Of a stretch of 27,801 bases of DNA, positions 24,199 through 27,801 are shown piece after piece; within the stretch, counting starts at the first letter, position 1, and each line of letters begins with the position of its first letter. The stretch spans positions 1 through 27,801 of the IMG/VR virus record IMGVR_UViG_3300031396_000383; one strand, 5' to 3'. Origin of the DNA: a virus. The notes under the pieces were generated by a model. The model was not told the origin of the DNA. It did not search any database and worked only from the letters and a program-made list of their open reading frames with translations. Both the position numbers and the translations under genes were made by a program.

Positions 24199-26612
24199 CA
24201 CATGCCCCTCCGGCCCATGGAGACTGCGCGCGCCATATCGGCCGCGACCTGCGTGCGCGATTGGCGGAAGCTCTCTGCGTCCCGCGTCATGATGTTGACC
24301 GTGACCGCGCCGCCACCATTGCCACCGCCACCACCATTGCCGTCGCCATAAGCGCGGGACTCTTTGCGTGACAGCACACGCTCGCCGCGCTGCAGGATGG
24401 AGGGCACCTCGTCGGATTTGAGGCCAGCCCAGCCGCCGTTGTGCATGCGCGGTGCGTTGGCAAAGGCCATGGCCGGAACCATCCGAGATGGCGCAGGCCC
24501 GCCCACAATACCGCCCTGATGGAAAACGCCCGCAAACATGCCGCCAAGATTGCCCAGAGCGCCTGAAAGCGCGTTGGCGATGGGCCCGAGGATGAATTTG
24601 CGCGCGCCGAGCTTGGCAAGGTCCGCGATCATCGATGTGACCAGGCCTTTGAAGTCCAGCTTGCCGGTCTTGACGAAGTTGCCGATGGCGTCTTCCGCGC
24701 TTTGAAACGCGCCGACCAGCACGCCGCCCACGTCCGCGCCCACATCGCGCGCTTTGTCGGCATATTCGCTGACCGCATTCACCACCGCCTGCCACCCGGT
24801 GGCTGCTGCTTCTGCACCCTTGGCTGCGTCCTCACCTGCCTTTTTTGCCGCCCCGCCTGCGCGCCCGGCCTGCTCTTCGGTTTCCTCAAGTGCTTCGTTG
24901 AATTGGTCCGCCGAGGTTGCAGCGCTTCTAAGTGCCGCCGCACCTTCATCGCTCGCGCCAGAAACCGCATCCTTCAGTGCCTGCCATGCCGCCATGGGCC
25001 GCGAGGCAGCGTCCGAGAGCATGCCTGCTGCCTCGGAATACCCAGATGCCCGGCCGCGCGCATCGTCGGCCATGCCGCCAAAAAGATCAGGCGTTTGGAA
25101 TGGATCGTCCGAGAACGCGCTGTCGTAGGCCGCCCTTGCGCGGTCCCCAAGGTTGACGGCTTCGGGAACAACAGATTGCCAGGCGGAAAGGTCGGGCGCG
25201 GTGATGGCCCAATCGGGACGCCGACCGCCAAGGGTCAGTACGGTGTTGATCGCCTCGGTGATGCCCGCGATCCCGGTCTCCATCACCTCGACGAGCCCAT
25301 TGATGGCAAGCGCGCCAACGCGGTCAAACACATCTGGCAGCGCGCCCCAGATTGCCTGTACGGCAAGGAACGTGCCCTCAAAGGTATTGACGGTATTGTT
25401 TGCCCAGCCCACCACGGCCTCAGTGGCCGATTGCAGCCCTTCGTAAATACCAGCCTGCGCCGTGGCCCAGCCGGATTCCACACGCGCCCAGGCCGCGTCC
25501 GCGCTGAGCGAAACTCGGTCCCAGACCTCGACCGCCACGTCTTTCAGCAGGTCCATGGCGTTGCCGAACCCACCGGCACCGGCGACAAGGCGCGTGAACT
25601 GATAGACCAGCTCGCCCGCGCCGACGATCAGCGCCCCGATGCCGGTGCGGATCAACGCGGCCCGCAGGAAAACCAGACCGGTCACCAGCCCACCAACAGA
25701 GAATGTCGCAGCCACGAGCCCTGCCACCCATCGTCCTGCCATCACGCCTGCAAAGGTCACAGCGTAGGTGGTCAGCCCTCCGATGTTCTCAAACAGGCCC
25801 TTGATGGCCGAACCGAGTGGGCCGGTGGTGCGCGCCATGGCTGCCAGAGCATCGGCGACCGCCTCAAGCGCAGGCGCTGCGGCCACAGCCAGCTGGTTCG
25901 ATACACCTCGCCAGATCAGGCCAAGGCGCGAGATTGCATCATTGGTGCGCTCGATCTGGTCGGCGTCCTGCTCGGAGACAACAATACCGAAATCATTCAC
26001 ATCAGCGGTGGCCTGACGCAGCGTGGCGGTATCGATGCGCGTAAACACGAGGGCTGCACGGTCGCCAAAGAGCTGTGAGGCGACAGCGGCACGCTCGGCC
26101 TCTGGCACAAACTCTGCCAGCCGGTCTTGGATCAATGCGATGCGCTGATCGAGCGGCAGGCTTTGCAGCGCGCTGACAGACAGACCAAGGCGGTCAAGTG
26201 CATCGACGGCAGGGCCTGCACCTGCGGCTGCCTGGCTCAGACGCCGTGTCAGCTGCACCGTGGCCTGCTCGACATTGCCCATGGAGACGCCCGAGAGGTC
26301 AGCGGCACGCTCAAGCACCTGCAGGCTTTCGACGGTTGTATCCAGCGACTGCGCCAGCTTGGCTGTCTGGTCGATGGTCTGCAGCCCCGAGCGGATCATG
26401 GCAGCGCCCGCAAGGACCACGGCTGCCCCAGCCGCCGCTGCCGCGATCTTGGCCAGGCGGGTGAAGGCCACGAGGCGTGCATTTGCAATATCGACCTCGC
26501 GCGATAGCCGACCGAGCCCGCGGGCACCGGCATCCCCAATGCCGTTCAGCTCAGCCTTGACCTGGCGTCCGCCCACGGCCGCGAGACGCACGAAGACGCG
26601 CTTATCGGACAT
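24198..26612 (-). CDS. Tail tape measure protein
   Basis: 804 aa from the ATG at 26612, which has GGAG seven bases upstream (attGGAGagcagg); an ATG four codons earlier (26624) lacks such a site. Hydrophobic segments lie near residues 50-75 (IAAAAAGAAVVLAGAAMI) and in a broad region around 280-345 (including FAGVMAGRWVAGLVAATFSV). The C-terminus has the family end LDFKGLVTSMIADLAKLGAR, MHNGGWAGLKSDEVPSILQR and a Gly-rich linker before VTVNIMTRD. It sets tail length and is expelled during DNA entry. At about 1.5 Å per residue the tail would be near 120 nm, well above the short tail expected of a true GTA. Confidence 0.93.
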   Translation of the reverse strand: MSDKRVFVRLAAVGGRQVKAELNGIGDAGARGLGRLSREVDIANARLVAFTRLAKIAAAAAGAAVVLAGAAMIRSGLQTIDQTAKLAQSLDTTVESLQVLERAADLSGVSMGNVEQATVQLTRRLSQAAAGAGPAVDALDRLGLSVSALQSLPLDQRIALIQDRLAEFVPEAERAAVASQLFGDRAALVFTRIDTATLRQATADVNDFGIVVSEQDADQIERTNDAISRLGLIWRGVSNQLAVAAAPALEAVADALAAMARTTGPLGSAIKGLFENIGGLTTYAVTFAGVMAGRWVAGLVAATFSVGGLVTGLVFLRAALIRTGIGALIVGAGELVYQFTRLVAGAGGFGNAMDLLKDVAVEVWDRVSLSADAAWARVESGWATAQAGIYEGLQSATEAVVGWANNTVNTFEGTFLAVQAIWGALPDVFDRVGALAINGLVEVMETGIAGITEAINTVLTLGGRRPDWAITAPDLSAWQSVVPEAVNLGDRARAAYDSAFSDDPFQTPDLFGGMADDARGRASGYSEAAGMLSDAASRPMAAWQALKDAVSGASDEGAAALRSAATSADQFNEALEETEEQAGRAGGAAKKAGEDAAKGAEAAATGWQAVVNAVSEYADKARDVGADVGGVLVGAFQSAEDAIGNFVKTGKLDFKGLVTSMIADLAKLGARKFILGPIANALSGALGNLGGMFAGVFHQGGIVGGPAPSRMVPAMAFANAPRMHNGGWAGLKSDEVPSILQRGERVLSRKESRAYGDGNGGGGGNGGGAVTVNIMTRDAESFRQSRTQVAADMARAVSMGRRGM

Positions 26613-27287
26613 CCTGCTCTCCAATCCGTTCGTTTACTTTTTTGACCATCACCGCCTCGATCTCGGGCAGCAGCTCCATGGCCACGAGGCCGTTGATGCC
26701 AAGGGCACGCGCCATGGCGAGGGCCGCACCCATGTCCCAGCCGAGGATGATTTGCTTTGTGGCGCGCAGCTGGCCGCCCAAACGGCCAACCAGGTCCCAG
26801 ACCTGCACACCCTCGAAAGTCTGGGGGCGGTTCACTTTTGCCGGGCAGTCCGGGCACGGGACTTTGCAGGCCTCGAGGGCTTCGCAAGCCTCGCAGTACC
26901 GATCGCCCCCGCTGAAGTGCCAGTCGGCAAGGGCGCGGAGACGTTTTTTTCCTGTTCCAACACCAGTGCCTTGGCGACGTAGCCAGATTGGAACGCTTCA
27001 AAGATTGGATAGATGTCGAGCAAGGCGTCAACACCCTCGGGCGTGAGGCCCAGCACCTCGCCGTCTGCATCGCCCACACCCTCCCAGGCAATCACTGCCC
27101 GCCGCCCCAACGCCTTGGCAAAGACCAGCGCGCGGTCCTCGTTGCTGGCATCTTCGGGCAAAGCTTCGACCGTGATATCGCTGCGGGTGAACACCATCAG
27201 CGCCGTGGTCAGCGGCAGCAGCTGCACCCGGACCCCGGGTGACAGCTCAAGCCAGCGTGGCTTTTTTGACAGATCGAGTTTGAGCAT
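26602..27287 (-). CDS. Tail assembly chaperone, -1 frameshift fusion (gpGT-like)
   Basis: If ribosomes slip by -1 on A AAA AAC (26949-26943), 115 residues of the short form are followed by 113 residues in the new frame, giving 228 aa and a stop at 26602. The extension starts RLRALADWHFSGGDRYC and contains five cysteines, C132, C135, C141, C145 and C148 (C-x2-C-x5-C-x3-C-x2-C), then a helical domain (TFEGVQVWDLVGRL, MGAALAMARALGINGLVAME). This second frame is open upstream back to a TGA at 27000-26998, so it covers the slip site. A GTG at 26835 could start a 77-aa protein, but it would lose the cysteine part. In lambda the T part recruits the tail tube protein; the same role is inferred here. 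Confidence 0.8.
26832..27287 (-). CDS. Tail assembly chaperone, short form (gpG-like)
   Basis: 151 aa from the ATG at 27287, two bases after the tail tube stop; upstream in-frame codons to 27491 overlap the tube gene and have no family character. The first 110 residues form the folded chaperone (LDLSKKPRWLELSPGVRVQL at 4-23, then LDIYPIFEAFQSGYVAKALV at 90-109). After a slippery A AAA AAC at 26949-26943 the zero frame continues into a basic Ala/Arg-rich tail (SRPAKSRARTARQK) and stops at 26832. By analogy with lambda gpG, this form coats the tape measure protein during tail assembly and is absent from the virion. Confidence 0.82.
   Translation of the reverse strand: MLKLDLSKKPRWLELSPGVRVQLLPLTTALMVFTRSDITVEALPEDASNEDRALVFAKALGRRAVIAWEGVGDADGEVLGLTPEGVDALLDIYPIFEAFQSGYVAKALVLEQEKNVSAPLPTGTSAGAIGTARLAKPSRPAKSRARTARQK
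26904..26952 (-). promoter_or_regulatory. Programmed -1 ribosomal frameshift site (A AAA AAC plus stem-loop)
   Basis: On the - strand the zero frame reads GAA AAA AAC (26951-26943), a perfect X XXY YYZ heptamer (A AAA AAC, 26949-26943). Seven bases downstream, CGCCC (26935-26931) can pair with GGGCG (26908-26904), and inside this TGCC (26929-26926) pairs with GGCA (26921-26918) around a 4-base loop. The spacer length fits a stimulatory structure. The position near the end of the first frame matches the G/GT frameshift of lambda and many other siphophages. Confidence 0.8.
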
Positions 27288-27289
27288 GA

Positions 27290-27801
27290 TCAATACGCCT
27301 CCATATCGTTGACCAGGGTGATGGTGCACATCCGGCCCAAGGTGACGTCCTTGGCGGCTTGCCAGTCGAAGGTGGCCTGCACGCCCTGCGGTCCGCCGAT
27401 CTCCACGCGCGGGCGCGGCAGATAGACCGAATGCGCTGTGACCGTGAGGCTCTCGCCTGTGCCGAGCAGGTAGGAAAACTCCAGCTCGCAATCGGCACCG
27501 TTGATTGCTTGATCCATCAGCGTATTATCGGCAAAGCGCACCTCCATGCTGCCCGAAAGGGCGGCCAGCGAAGGATCCGCGCCGTCGATCATCCCGTCGG
27601 CGCGGATCGTCTCGATGCGGTCGAGATTATTGGCGTAGGTGATCTGGGTCGAGACCACATTGCCCAGTGCCACCCCCTCGCGCTTGATGGCGCCGTTGAA
27701 ATGGCCAAAGCGCTGCAGCGCGATCTCTGCTGGCGTTCCAACATTGGTGCTGGTCGCCAAGGTTTCTCCCTGCGCGACCATGGACACCGAGGCCGTCAAA
27801 A
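27290..27801 (-). CDS. Phage tail tube protein, C-terminal part (cut by window edge)
   Basis: At least 170 codons are visible, ending at 27290; the frame stays open to the window edge, so the N-terminus lies outside. The stretch LDRIETIRADGMIDGADPSL and the strands after it (SGSMEVRFADNTLMDQAING, DCELEFSYLLGTGESLTVTA) match major tail tube proteins of siphophages (Phage_tube type, usually about 300 aa), which stack as hexamers around the tape measure. Its place directly upstream of the tail assembly chaperone is canonical. An ATG at 27799 is only the first Met in the window and need not be the true start. Confidence 0.85.
   Translation of the reverse strand, partial: LTASVSMVAQGETLATSTNVGTPAEIALQRFGHFNGAIKREGVALGNVVSTQITYANNLDRIETIRADGMIDGADPSLAALSGSMEVRFADNTLMDQAINGADCELEFSYLLGTGESLTVTAHSVYLPRPRVEIGGPQGVQATFDWQAAKDVTLGRMCTITLVNDMEAY

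Noticed and set aside
24199-24795. N-terminal extension of the DUF2460 gene giving a 408-aa protein
   Set aside because: The added 199 residues overlap the tape measure gene in another frame and are Arg/Gly-rich; the family starts at MAFHEVQF, with a TGATG overlap at 24198.
24702-26078. A 458-codon open frame on the + strand, antisense to the tape measure gene
   Set aside because: It lies wholly opposite a clear tape measure gene; its protein is rich in Cys, Arg and His with no fold-like pattern, typical of the antisense shadow of a GC-rich gene.
26602-26835. An independent 77-aa gene from GTG at 26835
   Set aside because: The same frame is open upstream through a cysteine-rich stretch to the slippery heptamer, so a frameshift fusion explains it better; separate initiation at the GTG cannot be excluded.
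1-27801. tRNA or rRNA genes, CRISPR arrays, insertion sequences, integrase or att sites
   Set aside because: I looked for them on both strands by eye and found no convincing example; a computed search (tRNAscan, repeat finder) would be stronger.

Overview
The window joins two unrelated blocks that face each other. Bases 1-9927 (+ strand) are a surface-polysaccharide operon. Bases 9973-27801 (- strand) are the tail and lysis modules of a siphovirus-type prophage whose tail tip resembles the gene transfer agent (GTA) of Rhodobacter. The GTA-type proteins (DUF2460, DUF2163, NlpC/P60 peptidase, TIM-barrel 'megatron'), DUF2793 and the fairly high GC content suggest an alphaproteobacterium of the Rhodobacterales, probably the marine Roseobacter group. 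This is an inference from protein families only.

Polysaccharide block: the end of an unassigned gene (1-141), two GT4-type glycosyltransferases, an AsnB-type amidotransferase, a third glycosyltransferase, an EpsG/Wzy-like polymerase and the complete dTDP-L-rhamnose set in the order rfbC-rfbB-rfbD-rfbA. Most junctions are 4-base ATGA or GTGA overlaps, so the block is probably one translationally coupled operon. It would make dTDP-rhamnose, transfer sugars to a repeat unit, perhaps amidate one sugar, and polymerise the product. No flippase, priming transferase or chain-length regulator is in the window.

Phage block, in order of transcription (27801 down to 9973): tail tube protein (cut by the window edge); tail assembly chaperone with a -1 programmed frameshift at A AAA AAC that makes a longer fusion with a cysteine cluster; tape measure protein of about 804 aa; DUF2460 distal tail protein; a five-gene insert (beta-helix adhesin, small beta protein, BspA/DUF285-repeat fibre, 68-aa orphan, heme-oxygenase-like protein); DUF2163 hub with four candidate Fe-S cysteines; NlpC/P60 peptidase; TIM-barrel megatron; DUF2793 fibre; membrane/coiled-coil holin candidate; an intrinsic terminator; M15 endolysin with a C-terminal membrane anchor; and an overlapping spanin pair.

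The most unusual items are the heme-oxygenase-like gene inside the tail operon, the five-gene adhesin insert between the two GTA-type tail-tip genes, and the frameshifted chaperone with its cysteine-rich extension. I saw no tRNA, rRNA, CRISPR array, insertion sequence, integrase or att site. There is no gene-free stretch above 300 bases; the longest gap is 87 bases (23482-23568).
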